NCBI RefSeq assembly: GCF_001625595.1
Contig: NZ_AUXT01000214.1
Span: 1-64,000 of the forward strand
Length of the DNA stretch: 64,000 nt
Direction of reading: 5' to 3'
From: Pseudoalteromonas luteoviolacea NCIMB 1942
Lineage (GTDB): Bacteria > Pseudomonadota > Gammaproteobacteria > Enterobacterales > Alteromonadaceae
A program made the position numbers and the translations under genes. This document shows positions 27,761-36,484 of the stretch, in pieces (positions within the stretch are counted from its first letter, which is position 1; each line of letters opens with the position of its first letter). The notes beneath the pieces were generated by a model that searched no databases, had not been told where the DNA came from, and worked only from the letters and a program-made list of their open reading frames with translations.

Positions 27761-28216
27761 TTGAAAGTTATTTTTATTTTGGCTTTATTTTTACTCACAG
27801 GATGTCAGAGTACAAAGATTGTAGCGCCTAAGCTACCTGATACAGTAAAAGAAAGTGATATTTCAAAAGTCGTACTGTTTATGGAGTCCAACCTAAAAAT
27901 TGGAGAAAGTAGAGTGTATTTTGGTGAGAAAAAGAAGAATTATGCATCTTTTAACAAAAAAGGAAAAAAGGAGCTAATGCTGCTTTCTGGTGAATACAAA
28001 TTTGAGATATGGTCCCCAGGCAGTGCCACACACAATTTAGAGGCAGTATTAGAGGGCAATAAAACAACATGCATTCGAATTTTCTCAAATACTACTAATT
28101 TAGTAGGTAAGTTTGTTGTTCCTTTATTGAGAAATTTAACCTCGACACATGAGGCCGAAGTTGTTGACTGTTACCAAATAAATAAACTTGCTGAAGACTC
28201 TGCAGAAAATAGTTAA
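27761..28216 (+). CDS. Hypothetical lipoprotein
   Basis: The 151-residue protein has a lipoprotein signal (MKVIFILALFLLTGC; lipobox LTGC). The body is a beta-rich domain with ELMLLSGEYKFEIWSPGS, reminiscent of small envelope lipoproteins that carry a short Ig-like fold. The start is a TTG at 27761, with AAGGA 9 nt upstream. No family recognised. A second lipoprotein gene of similar size and style lies convergent at 28467-28988. Confidence 0.65.
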   Translation: MKVIFILALFLLTGCQSTKIVAPKLPDTVKESDISKVVLFMESNLKIGESRVYFGEKKKNYASFNKKGKKELMLLSGEYKFEIWSPGSATHNLEAVLEGNKTTCIRIFSNTTNLVGKFVVPLLRNLTSTHEAEVVDCYQINKLAEDSAENS

Positions 28217-28466
28217 TATCACTGTCTTAATAAATGGGCGAAGCTGTATTTATCAACATTTTCAAACTTACAACTTGCTATAGATACAGCCTTCGCATTG
28301 TAATTACAAATTCACTTCAGTGTTCCAAAACAGCTCAAATCGCGCCTATTCTACATATATACTTTTATCAATTACTTTAAGTTCACAGTATAAAGCAACT
28401 CAATATTAATTGGGTCAAAAATTTTAAAGCTGCACTTTTGCGCGCCATTTCGCGTAAATTTATTTT

Positions 28467-28988
28467 TTATTCACATGCAGCAGGACCAATAATTGACTCA
28501 TTTCTGGTAAGTTTTTTGGCCACATTAGGGTACCGATTTTCGAACTCTTTATAAGTTTGTACACGCTCATCTTTAACTAATATTGATGAGTTATGAGTAG
28601 AGAAAATAATATAATTGTTATATCCACCTACATCAAAGTACACATCACCGATATAATTTACAGTTCCCGGCTCTATTGTAAAAGTGCCCAAACAATCTAG
28701 ATCGGGATCAACTAAGCCAGACCCCTGCATATACAATACTTGGTCAAGAGAATGTGTTCCAGCTGACATTGGAAATACAAATAACTTTTCACTGCCTTTC
28801 ATAGCAAAGCTGTAATTATCTAAAATTCTATTTGTATTTCGGGTTAAGAAATTTGCTGAGTGTATGCCAGACATCCTAAATTTTGCGACAACTAACCCTG
28901 TATCTTCTTTGAGTGGCTGAGTGGGATCATACGTTTGGGCACACGCTGTTAAAATCAATGATAAAATAACAATCAGAAACCTAGACAT
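28467..28988 (-). CDS. Hypothetical lipoprotein
   Basis: The 173-residue protein has a lipoprotein signal (MSRFLIVILSLILTACAQTY; lipobox LTAC). The rest includes VFPMSAGTHSLDQVLYMQGS and EPGTVNYIGDVYFDVGG, a beta-rich pattern similar in spirit to the lipoprotein encoded at 27761. Two Cys remain, one at the very C-terminus (GPAACE). Function unknown; likely anchored in the outer or inner membrane. Confidence 0.7.
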   Translation of the reverse strand: MSRFLIVILSLILTACAQTYDPTQPLKEDTGLVVAKFRMSGIHSANFLTRNTNRILDNYSFAMKGSEKLFVFPMSAGTHSLDQVLYMQGSGLVDPDLDCLGTFTIEPGTVNYIGDVYFDVGGYNNYIIFSTHNSSILVKDERVQTYKEFENRYPNVAKKLTRNESIIGPAACE

Positions 28989-29465
28989 TTAAACCTCGAA
29001 ATGGCACTAACTAAACATATTATATTAAGCAATATACTTAGTATCTTAAAACCCAAGCATTGTAGCTCAAGTCTGTCACTATTGTAAGTCCGTCAATATT
29101 ACTATCTGTTAATTGAGCTGCGCAAGTATAGTGCGAAATTCAGGCAATACATTTACTCGCTTTGAGAAATAGAGTTACTCGTTCTATAACGACATTTTAA
29201 ATAGCATATAGTAATAAGAACCAAACGACGTAAGGCTTTGATTGACGAATGACTCGGCTTATTTAAAGTAACTCTTGCAATTGAGTAAAAATTAGTAGCT
29301 GCTCAACAAGCATTACCGATGTGGCTTAGGTGTCGCTTTTTCGTGCAATTATTTTGTTTTATTCTGACTTTAAAACTCGCGACCTGTTTAACTATACGTT
29401 AATTAATCACCCCAGTTTGTGCACATTTAAAGCGCCGCTAACTACTAGAAGCGCTTTAGTACTTT
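28989..29465. other. Gene-free stretch upstream of lipoprotein gene
   Basis: These 477 bp are A+T-rich and hold no reading frame with a ribosome site or recognisable product. They include the promoter of the minus-strand lipoprotein gene. I see no repeat, RNA gene or mobile element. Confidence 0.5.
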
Positions 29466-29894
29466 TCACCAAAATGAGCGATAACTTCTGTGGCAACTTC
29501 GGCACGTATCAGCCGCAGCCTCTAAGCCTTGAAGTGCTAAACGTGTGTTTTGTGTTGTACTGCCTTTATGTAGCAATTTAAACCCTTGGTCCATTTGAGA
29601 CATCATACCTTCAAAATGCCCCCACTTTTCCCAAATACGTGGTTTAGCTCGGCTATTTTGGTGACTGCCCTTCGGAAATGCATTGAGTACAATATCTCCT
29701 TGTGCATTGAGCTGAGCACTGACCGCCAGTAACTTTTGCCATTTTATCTCCCTTGCATCCAACAGGTCCTCAGCTTCATCAACTAAAGACTCTATCGCCT
29801 CAAATGCATTTTGCCTAGATTCCACAGCCGTATTAACGCTATGTGCCGACGCTAATAAAGGTAACGCGATTAGCCATCGAGTGAATTTAACCAT
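29466..29894 (-). CDS. Cytochrome c' (class II cytochrome c)
   Basis: The 142-residue protein has a signal peptide (MVKFTRWLIALPLLASAHS) and a four-helix-type body with the heme motif CRSCHRSY close to the C-terminus, exactly where cytochromes c' carry it. It should be a periplasmic heme protein that binds small gases or takes part in electron transfer. It is transcribed away from a cytochrome b gene, with a 115-bp gap containing a 25-bp palindrome shared with the polyketide cluster. Confidence 0.87.
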   Translation of the reverse strand: MVKFTRWLIALPLLASAHSVNTAVESRQNAFEAIESLVDEAEDLLDAREIKWQKLLAVSAQLNAQGDIVLNAFPKGSHQNSRAKPRIWEKWGHFEGMMSQMDQGFKLLHKGSTTQNTRLALQGLEAAADTCRSCHRSYRSFW

Positions 29895-29959
29895 CTTCTC
29901 ATTACTCCTTGATTGGTAGTTGCAAATCCAATATGTAAAGTCTAATATTCAACTGTTGC

Positions 29960-29984
29960 ATTTGCAATGATTGCTTTTGCAAAT
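29960..29984. promoter_or_regulatory. Palindromic operator candidate between cytochrome genes
   Basis: ATTTGCAA-N9-TTGCAAAT, 25 bp with perfect 8-bp arms, lies 26 nt before the cytochrome b start and 66 nt before the cytochrome c' start. The same design occurs at 36846-36870 next to the MarR gene. Size and symmetry fit a MarR-family operator. Which protein binds is inference. Confidence 0.6.
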
Positions 29985-30009
29985 TTATTGACCTGCAAAG
30001 GATTTTGTT

Positions 30010-30624
30010 ATGAAAGTTTGGGATCTCGCTACACGTATCTATCATTGGCTTCAAGCACTTCTGTTTATGCTTTTAGTGTTTTCAGGCTTCAAAGGCACTG
30101 GCCCACATGAGCCATTAGGTATTCTTTTATTTACGCTCATTGTCTGGCGGCTACTGTGGGGGGTGGTTGGCAGTGAATCAAGCCGTTTTGGCTCCTTCAT
30201 TAAAGGACCAAAAACGGTAATTCAATACTTTACAGGACGCTATCCACAAAAGCCTGGTCATAACCCAGCTGGAGGATGGATGGCAATTACCATGATTGCA
30301 GCGCTATTTATTCAATGTATAACGGGTATTGCAATGGCTGGGCTTATCTCACCACTGGACAATATACTCACCACAGAGCACCTAGATACAGTTTCTAAAA
30401 TACACGATGCAGGTGCTAGATTACTTATTGCCATGGTGGCAATGCATGTCGGCGCCATCATTATTTACAAAATGAAGGCTCAACCACTTGTTAAAGCGAT
30501 GTTTTCAGGTATTCAGCAACAACTATCAGATACTCAGAGTCTCTACTTTGTCTCTACGATTAGAGCTATTTTAGTTTTGATTGTTTCTGGTGCTGTAACA
30601 ACCAGCTTACTTTTCATAGGCTAA
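30010..30624 (+). CDS. Cytochrome b/b6-domain membrane protein (b561-like)
   Basis: The 204-residue inner-membrane protein has four hydrophobic segments and starts MKVWDLATRIYHWLQALLFM, typical of the bacterial b-type cytochromes (PF01292). Likely heme-ligand His residues are in RIYHW, GTGPHEP, KIHDAG and AMHVGAI. AAAGGA lies 7 nt before the ATG. It is divergent from cytochrome c', the usual pair: b561-type protein reduces the periplasmic cytochrome. It converges with the PPTase gene. Confidence 0.87.
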   Translation: MKVWDLATRIYHWLQALLFMLLVFSGFKGTGPHEPLGILLFTLIVWRLLWGVVGSESSRFGSFIKGPKTVIQYFTGRYPQKPGHNPAGGWMAITMIAALFIQCITGIAMAGLISPLDNILTTEHLDTVSKIHDAGARLLIAMVAMHVGAIIIYKMKAQPLVKAMFSGIQQQLSDTQSLYFVSTIRAILVLIVSGAVTTSLLFIG

Positions 30625-30633
30625 GTAGAATTA

Positions 30634-30661
30634 CCTTGGCCTTAGTATTTAAGGCACAAGG
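30634..30661. terminator. Terminator between cytochrome b and PPTase genes
   Basis: CCTTG-GCCTTA pairs with TAAGGC-A-CAAGG (one bulged A), followed on the plus strand by TCATTTTATTT. It can serve the two convergent genes. Confidence 0.65.
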
Positions 30662-30667
30662 CTCATT

Positions 30668-31312
30668 TTATTTGGCAGATAGAGCGGGCATGGCCAAGCC
30701 TGTTTGTGTCTCCAATCTCATCGCTATTTGGCGCAACGTCAAAGGTTCCTCGCTCACCACACAAGTTTGGTCTAACTGAGTTACAGAGAAGAATTGAGCA
30801 TATAGAAATTCTTTATTAATTTCGATTGCCTGATGCCCATGAAAACAATCTATGCCATCAACCCGAATATTCTCCAAACCAAATTCTAAACCTAAAGATT
30901 TCAATTTGAGCCAAGCCTCTTTAAGCGTCCAAGAGCGCAAAAAAACCTTTGCAGTGAGATTCTCAACCCTATCTTTTGGATGGGTAATCCAAGTGTAAAC
31001 ACTCAGCATTTTTTCTGGATAACGCAAAAATTCGATATCAATACCGCATTCTATGTGCGCAAGTAGGATCACAAGTGTTGACTTACTATGAGAGATACTC
31101 ACATAAAGATGAGAAGCGCATCCATCTTCGCCCACAATATAAGGTTTACCACTTTTATTGGTTTTCACACGCAAGATTTTTTGTGGGTATAAATAATTAA
31201 GTAAGACCGCCAATGTCTTTTTTCCAACCCCTTTTGCAATCGCGAGCTCTTTAAAAACATATACGCAAGCTTGTTGAGGTGGTATCGCTATTTTTGATTT
31301 GTACATAAGCAT
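30668..31312 (-). CDS. 4'-phosphopantetheinyl transferase
   Basis: The 214-residue Sfp-type enzyme would attach phosphopantetheine from CoA to the ACP encoded upstream. The Mg-binding block is ECGIDIEFL (about residue 115) and the second signature is RSWTLKEAWLKLKSLGLEFG (about residues 150-170). It is soluble. It closes the polyketide synthase operon, but a strong hairpin separates it from the ACP gene and its start (ATG at 31312 or 31306) has no clear ribosome site. A dedicated PPTase is also part of the known Photorhabdus type II PKS cluster. Confidence 0.88.
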   Translation of the reverse strand: MLMYKSKIAIPPQQACVYVFKELAIAKGVGKKTLAVLLNYLYPQKILRVKTNKSGKPYIVGEDGCASHLYVSISHSKSTLVILLAHIECGIDIEFLRYPEKMLSVYTWITHPKDRVENLTAKVFLRSWTLKEAWLKLKSLGLEFGLENIRVDGIDCFHGHQAIEINKEFLYAQFFSVTQLDQTCVVSEEPLTLRQIAMRLETQTGLAMPALSAK

Positions 31313-31330
31313 CGATCATTTTTCAAAGTA

Positions 31331-31376
31331 AAAGGCCAGTACTATCAAGGGAGAACACCTGAAAGTACTGGCCTTT
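31331..31376. terminator. Long hairpin between ACP and PPTase genes
   Basis: A perfect 13-bp inverted repeat (31331-31343 with 31364-31376) around a 20-nt loop. T-runs flank it on both strands: TTTTT on plus, TTTTA on minus. It lies between ACP stop and PPTase start, so it would lower PPTase expression or act as a partial terminator. Confidence 0.7.
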
Positions 31377-31437
31377 TTGCTCAACACTAATCTCTACCAG
31401 TTCTTCTAAAAAGATTTGGCTACTTTAATGGTAAGTC

Positions 31438-31719
31438 TTATACAACTTCCGCAGCACGCTCCTGTGCTTCGAGCACGTCTGCTATGCGTAAAACTTCATT
31501 AATTACATCTGAGATGGTTTCTATTTCACTGAACTTTAGGCCTCTCAATTTAAACCCAAGCTCTTTTTCCATATCAACGGCAACACAGACCATTTCTGTA
31601 GAATCAAGCTGCCATTCATCCTCTAGCTGTGATGCATCATTTAATTCAGATCGTTCGACATCCAAATATGCGCAAATGGCGTTGTATACAATGTCTGTTA
31701 CTTGTTCTTTGTTAATCAT
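31438..31719 (-). CDS. Acyl carrier protein of the type II PKS
   Basis: The 93-residue acidic protein has the phosphopantetheine site at Ser40 in DEWQLDSTEMV, and helical segments VAVDMEKELGFKL and EIETISDVINEVL as in other ACPs. It carries the growing polyketide chain. Its ATG overlaps the KS-beta stop by 4 nt (ATGA), so it is made with the ketosynthases. It differs from housekeeping AcpP, whose site is normally DSLD within a more regular context. Confidence 0.87.
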   Translation of the reverse strand: MINKEQVTDIVYNAICAYLDVERSELNDASQLEDEWQLDSTEMVCVAVDMEKELGFKLRGLKFSEIETISDVINEVLRIADVLEAQERAAEVV

Positions 31720-32879
31720 GATGAAGTTCCTTTTTTAATAATTAGACTGCTGATTGCACCACCTAGGCTAGCGGTGTTTATAAGTATATGATCAATAATT
31801 TTTTTTGAATTTGAAGACTGTGCACTTAACTGAGTATACGCATTTTCTAGTTCTCCTAGTGGCAAGCTCTGATGCTTCAATAGTAAACAAGCACATGCAA
31901 CATCCAGTGCACCTTCAAAACCTAATCCATGGCCAAAAATACGCTTTGGTACAACTACATTACTCTGTGGGTAAAGCTCATTGATGGCTAAAGCCTCAGC
32001 TTTGTCCACATCATGCAGCCCACACGCATCAGGTAAAATGACGTCTGGCGCTACGTCAAGCGACTTAAAGTTGCGGATAAAAGGTTGCTCAGTTGTGTTG
32101 TACTTGTCAGCATCGGTAGGCAGAGTCGCATTTGCAGAATCTCCCAGATAACCATAAATAGTTGCTCCCCGAGATTGCGCTGCACGCTTACTTTCTAGTA
32201 CAAAGAAAACAGCACCCTCTGTAAACCCTAATTCATTACTCTGTTTAGAGAATGGGTTAAATTCTCCACGGCCAGTGTACTCACTCGTTTGCGCGAGTGC
32301 CGCCAACACAAAATCTGTGTTAATGCACTCTGTACCTCCAGCAATAGCTACGTCTATGTGCCCTTGGCCAATATGGTATGCGGCATCAGAAATACTATGC
32401 AGGCTACTGCTACGGTCACACATGTAAGTTTTTGAGTAACCTTTAAAACCATGGGTGATCGATATTTGGCCTTGTGCAGCTGCTGGAAACCAAGCGGTAG
32501 CCTGAAAAGGACTCACGGCTCTTGGGCCTTCACAATGCAAATTACGAAGTTCACGATCTGTATATTGCCATCCACCGAAAACGTTGCCTACAAACACCCC
32601 AACTTTGTCTTTATCCAAGTTATCTAATGGTAACTTGGCGTCACTCATTGCACGCTCAGAAGCAATTAGTGCAAATTTAGAAAAGTTGTCCAATTTGTTT
32701 CCAACTCGTGCGGGAATGCGTCCTTTGATCTGACTTTCAGATACAAATTCAGTTAAAATGCCGGTATGTGCACGCGTTAACTTTGAATCGCCTTGACACC
32801 AAGCCTGCCACAACGCCTCAGGGTCATTAATATCTGGTAAAAATAATCCAATACCTGTAATTGCAACTTCATTATCCAT
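31716..32879 (-). CDS. KS-beta / chain-length-factor-like ketosynthase
   Basis: The 387-residue protein has a thiolase-fold ketosynthase pattern (MDNEVAITGIGLFLP at the start, FGHGLGFEGALDVACA near the end). An ungapped comparison with the neighbouring KS-alpha places Arg156 where the active-site Cys should be (TYMCDRSSSLHS); Cys154 is two residues off. The first catalytic His is also absent (LPDACGLHDVD in place of VNAHGSST-ND). So it should not condense by itself but form a heterodimer with KS-alpha and set chain length, as chain-length factors do. The ATG at 32879 has GGGGAG 7 nt upstream; a longer frame overlaps the KS-alpha end. Confidence 0.82.
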   Translation of the reverse strand: MDNEVAITGIGLFLPDINDPEALWQAWCQGDSKLTRAHTGILTEFVSESQIKGRIPARVGNKLDNFSKFALIASERAMSDAKLPLDNLDKDKVGVFVGNVFGGWQYTDRELRNLHCEGPRAVSPFQATAWFPAAAQGQISITHGFKGYSKTYMCDRSSSLHSISDAAYHIGQGHIDVAIAGGTECINTDFVLAALAQTSEYTGRGEFNPFSKQSNELGFTEGAVFFVLESKRAAQSRGATIYGYLGDSANATLPTDADKYNTTEQPFIRNFKSLDVAPDVILPDACGLHDVDKAEALAINELYPQSNVVVPKRIFGHGLGFEGALDVACACLLLKHQSLPLGELENAYTQLSAQSSNSKKIIDHILINTASLGGAISSLIIKKGTSS

Positions 32880-32880
32880 G

Positions 32881-34179
32881 TTATTCTCCCCAGCTCTGTG
32901 TATCACACTTACCAAACACCAACGCACTATGAATACCAGAGAAGCCACTTGCATCCTTTAACACATTCTCGATTTTGTGCGCTTGAGCTTGGTTTGCGAC
33001 GTAATTTAAATCACATTGAGGATCTGGCTTTTGCATGTTGATCGTTGGTGGTACTTGCTGATGTTTCAATGCTAAAATTGCTGCAATAGTCTCCACAGCA
33101 TTAGCCGCAGCCAACGCGTGACCAATTTGTGATTTTGAAGAACAGACTGGAATGTTATACGCGTGCTCACCCAGCGTTTTTTTCAGTGCATTGGTTTCGT
33201 TCACATCATTTTGAGGCGTTGAACTACCATGTGCATTAACGTGGTCAATTTTATCTGGACTCAATTGCGCATCTTGTAGGGCCGCAACCATGGCCCGATG
33301 AAGGTCATGCCCTTCTGGCTGTAAATTTGTCATATGATACGCATTACAAGTAGAACCAAAGCCCTTTAATTCAGCATAAATAGGGGCATTTCTGGCAATT
33401 GCATGTGACAACTCTTCCAAGACAAATATCCCACAACTCTCACCAAGAACAAACCCAGAACGCGACGTATCATAAGGTCGAGAAGCCGCTTCTGGGTTAT
33501 CATTTGAATCACTTGTTAGTGCCCCTATGATATCAAAAGCACCAAATGCAATGGGTGTCAGCGGCGCTTCACTGGCACCACTTATCATCACATCAGCCAA
33601 GCCCGCTCTTATAGTATTAAATGCATGGCCAATGGCGTCTAGTCCAGCAGTGCACCCCGTAGCCAACGTTTGTTGTGGCCCGCAAGCATTCAATGTCTTG
33701 GCTATTTCGGATGTCGCAGTATGAAAGCATGCACCCGAAAGTAAATTCTGTGGCACACCGTCCAAACTAAATGGCGCTTTCCCATTGTCCGTTTGGCGCA
33801 GAAACTCTTCTTCCATAAATTTTGTGCCTGCAATCGCTGTAGCGATACAAATACCCAGTCTTTCGTTGTCAACATTGTTGTCTGTAAGCCCAGCATCCTC
33901 GACGGCCATATTGGTCGCTGCCAGTGCGAATTGAGCATAACGATCTAAAGATTCAATTTGCGTCTCATTTAGACCAAATTCGCTAGGTTCAAAGCCTTCG
34001 ACAATACCCGCTATCTGCGCATCAAACTCAGATACATCAAACTGGCTGACATTTCTTACACCGCTTTTACCTGCAAGGTTGTTACGCCAGAAAGACTCCA
34101 AATTAAGTCCATTAGGCGCAATCACGCCCATACCTGAAACGACAACTCTGCGTTGTTTAGAATGGTGTTGATTCAACAT
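32881..34179 (-). CDS. KS-alpha of a type II polyketide synthase
   Basis: The 432-residue ketosynthase has the full catalytic triad: Cys176 in LATGCTAGLDAIG, His317 in HVNAHGSSTPQND and His354 in QIGHALAAANAVE. The TGCTAGLD form of the Cys motif is the hallmark of aromatic-polyketide KS-alpha (TGCTSGLD in streptomycetes), whereas FabF enzymes usually have ACATG-type motifs. It catalyses decarboxylative condensation of malonyl-ACP. AGGAGGT precedes the ATG. One nucleotide separates its stop from the KS-beta start codon. Confidence 0.9.
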   Translation of the reverse strand: MLNQHHSKQRRVVVSGMGVIAPNGLNLESFWRNNLAGKSGVRNVSQFDVSEFDAQIAGIVEGFEPSEFGLNETQIESLDRYAQFALAATNMAVEDAGLTDNNVDNERLGICIATAIAGTKFMEEEFLRQTDNGKAPFSLDGVPQNLLSGACFHTATSEIAKTLNACGPQQTLATGCTAGLDAIGHAFNTIRAGLADVMISGASEAPLTPIAFGAFDIIGALTSDSNDNPEAASRPYDTSRSGFVLGESCGIFVLEELSHAIARNAPIYAELKGFGSTCNAYHMTNLQPEGHDLHRAMVAALQDAQLSPDKIDHVNAHGSSTPQNDVNETNALKKTLGEHAYNIPVCSSKSQIGHALAAANAVETIAAILALKHQQVPPTINMQKPDPQCDLNYVANQAQAHKIENVLKDASGFSGIHSALVFGKCDTQSWGE

Positions 34180-34188
34180 GCCGACCTC

Positions 34189-34965
34189 CTAGTAATTGCC
34201 TAAGCCGCCACACACATTCAGTGCCTGCGCGGTGATCCCTCTGGCATGCTCTGAAGCAAGGTAAATCACCATACCTGCAACTTCACTTGGCTCAATATAT
34301 CTACCGACCGGCACTCTAGCTTCAATCCTCGATTTGGCTTCTTCCACTGACACATCCCAAATACGAGCGTAATTACCACGGACTTTTTCAGCCATCTCAG
34401 TTTCAACAAAACCTGGGCACACTGCATTTACCGTAATATCTTGATTTGCCCGAGCAAGCTCTAAACCCAGCGCTTTACTGAAACCAACCACACCATGTTT
34501 TGAAGCACTATAAGGTGCACCATGAATAACGCCCTGCTTGCCACCTGTCGATGCGATGTTAATAATGCTACCACCCGCTTTAATGAGCGACTTTTGCAGT
34601 GCTGTTCTAGTTACAAAAAACACCGCATTTAGGTTGGTATTAATGGTTTCAAGCCACAACTCATCAGTAATATTGGCTGTCACACCACCACCAGAACGGC
34701 CAGCACAATTTACCAATATGTCAATGTGGCCAAATTCTTTTTCCACGCTATTAAATAGTTCATTCACTTGATGAGAGTTACCCACATCACAAGAGAATCC
34801 AGACACTTTAGATGATTCGGTCGCTAACTCTTGAACAACGCTTTGTAGACGCGCATTATCTCTAGCAACCAAAATACAGTTATCACCATTTTTAATAAAA
34901 AACTCTGCGATGGACTTCCCTATCCCACGTGAAGCTCCAGTAATTAGTACGTTACGCTGTTTCAT
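34189..34965 (-). CDS. ActIII-like polyketide ketoreductase (SDR)
   Basis: The 258-residue SDR has the NADPH site TGASRGIG (9-16), and catalytic Ser139, Tyr152 and Lys156 in NIASTGGKQG and PYSASKHGVVG. Its resemblance to the actinorhodin C9 ketoreductase goes well beyond the fold: NCAGRSGGG, ITVNAVCPGFVETEMA, ARVPVGRY and the C-terminal TAQALNVCGGLGNY follow the streptomycete protein almost residue for residue. It should reduce C9 of the nascent poly-beta-ketone. It overlaps the aromatase gene by 14 nt; AAAAGGAA precedes its ATG. Confidence 0.9.
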   Translation of the reverse strand: MKQRNVLITGASRGIGKSIAEFFIKNGDNCILVARDNARLQSVVQELATESSKVSGFSCDVGNSHQVNELFNSVEKEFGHIDILVNCAGRSGGGVTANITDELWLETINTNLNAVFFVTRTALQKSLIKAGGSIINIASTGGKQGVIHGAPYSASKHGVVGFSKALGLELARANQDITVNAVCPGFVETEMAEKVRGNYARIWDVSVEEAKSRIEARVPVGRYIEPSEVAGMVIYLASEHARGITAQALNVCGGLGNY

Positions 34966-35884
34966 GTTCAGTTCCTTTTAAACTTGAGTCGATGGCTTTC
35001 ATAGTGCCAATACTGTTGTTGTTAATTGCAGTTTCAATTTTTGCTTTAGCTTGATCAACGGCAGTGTCTGTCCAAAAATCGGCATTCATAACAATGTTAT
35101 GCCAAGAAGTGATCTCTACTCCTTCCTCAACTTCTTTCACTGTCCAATAGCCTTGATGCTCTAGTAGCGCTGGTGGTGGCGATGGTTGAAAATACGAGAT
35201 TTTGCCACCTTCAACTTTTCTAATTGAGCGAATTTTTTCTTCTTTGTCCTCAACTTTTACAACCATGGTAAATTCTTGGTTTTCATGGTCTTGGTAATGC
35301 ATTTGTACTTTTTCGCAATGTGGTAGTAGCTGTGGCCAATGTTTAGCATCTCTCAGTAATTGAAATACCGCCGACTTTGTATAAGGTAAAGTCATCGACG
35401 CTTCAAATTCATGACTGAGCACCTGTTTTTCAATTGCCTCTTTAATTGCATTCAACTCTTTGCTGCTGTTGCGCTCTATACATTCGAGCATGTAACTGTG
35501 AGCCTGTTCGCGTGTCTCAACACCTTCCACTAATCCAGCAACTGCCTCTTTCACTTCAAACTCATGTATTAGCTCGATTGAACAGCCATTATCTTGGACC
35601 GTTACTTGCCAAGTTCCATGCATATATTTTAAAAGTGACGATGGCTTAGTTTGCTTAAAACAAATTGTTCTGGCTTGGCGGTCAATTTCTCGCTTTGAAG
35701 TCCAAGAAAGGATACTGTCATTCGCAATTGCGGTTATTTCTATCACCTGCTCTGTTTGGGTTTCAGATACCACATTAGCAGCCAAACAAGGCGGAAATAC
35801 CGATGGCCAGTTTTTTACATTTAAACAAAAAGAAAATGCGACTTCAGCTTCACAATTTACATTTATAGTATGATTAGTTTTCAT
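34952..35884 (-). CDS. Di-domain aromatase/cyclase (SRPBCC fold)
   Basis: The 310-residue protein carries two START/Bet v1-like halves: residues 1-150 (VAFSFCLNVKNWPSVFPPCL) and 155-310 (TKSAVFQLLRDAKHWPQLLP, then VEITSWHNIVMNADF). A double SRPBCC protein next to a C9 ketoreductase matches the ActVII/GrhQ type, which closes and aromatises the first ring of reduced polyketides. It is the first gene of the minus-strand PKS operon. I chose the ATG at 35884, 6 nt after AGGAA, over an in-frame start 18 nt upstream. Confidence 0.87.
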   Translation of the reverse strand: MKTNHTINVNCEAEVAFSFCLNVKNWPSVFPPCLAANVVSETQTEQVIEITAIANDSILSWTSKREIDRQARTICFKQTKPSSLLKYMHGTWQVTVQDNGCSIELIHEFEVKEAVAGLVEGVETREQAHSYMLECIERNSSKELNAIKEAIEKQVLSHEFEASMTLPYTKSAVFQLLRDAKHWPQLLPHCEKVQMHYQDHENQEFTMVVKVEDKEEKIRSIRKVEGGKISYFQPSPPPALLEHQGYWTVKEVEEGVEITSWHNIVMNADFWTDTAVDQAKAKIETAINNNSIGTMKAIDSSLKGTEHETA

Positions 35885-35974
35885 GGTTATTCCTGTTTTC
35901 AATTGATATTAAAATTATTTAATTAATGAATTGAATAAACAACTGGTCGGGAGTACTGTTTTTCAGGAAATAAA

Positions 35975-35994
35975 AAAGGCGCTTGCGCGCCTTT
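35975..35994. terminator. Terminator after the LuxR/membrane-protein pair
   Basis: AAAGGCGC-TTGC-GCGCCTTT, an 8-bp perfect stem with T-run TTTTTTA on the minus strand. It ends transcripts from the genes at 36018-36685 before the aromatase promoter. Confidence 0.75.
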
Positions 35995-36017
35995 AATTTA
36001 AAATAGTAAAAAAGCTA

Positions 36018-36482
36018 CTAAATTGCAGGTTGCTCCTTGGGAGTAAGCTTCCGACTCAAACGCAATCCATCTCTAACATTTAGAGAAATCAAAAATATAT
36101 TTACTAAACCAGCAAAAACCTCCACCGACTGAACCAAATAGAACTCAAAACCAAACAAGTCGGACTGAGCCAAATAATTCAAATAAAAAGCACAAGGAAT
36201 AAGAACAAACAAACCATTCAAACCAATAAAAGGCATTCGTTTAGCTTTGGCCTTTATTTTCTTATTTTTACTTCCGTTAGCCATATTAAACCCTGACCCT
36301 GCAGTCACTATCAAACATGGTATCAATATAAATAAACCAGGAGATAAGATCTTACTTTTCACCTGTGCGACCAATGCATAATTACCTGTTAACTCAGAAT
36401 ACAAAGTTGCTGATAAAAAAACTAACAATGTCATTAGCGCTATCCCACCGGCCACTTTATGTGCTATTTTTTTTGCTTTCAT
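36018..36482 (-). CDS. Four-helix inner-membrane protein of unknown function
   Basis: The 154-residue protein has four hydrophobic segments (about residues 13-30, 45-66, 85-103, 118-138) and a basic loop NGSKNKKIKAKAKRMP. I do not recognise a family. It starts 2 nt after the stop of the LuxR-type gene, so the two are one unit. A sensor or anchor for the small HTH protein is possible but unproven. Confidence 0.7.
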   Translation of the reverse strand: MKAKKIAHKVAGGIALMTLLVFLSATLYSELTGNYALVAQVKSKILSPGLFILIPCLIVTAGSGFNMANGSKNKKIKAKAKRMPFIGLNGLFVLIPCAFYLNYLAQSDLFGFEFYLVQSVEVFAGLVNIFLISLNVRDGLRLSRKLTPKEQPAI

Positions 36483-36484
36483 TG

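Noticed and set aside
30668..35884. Housekeeping fatty-acid (fab) operon
   Set aside because: A di-domain aromatase, an ActIII-type reductase, a KS lacking its active site and a dedicated PPTase do not belong to fab operons; fabD, fabH and plsX are absent.
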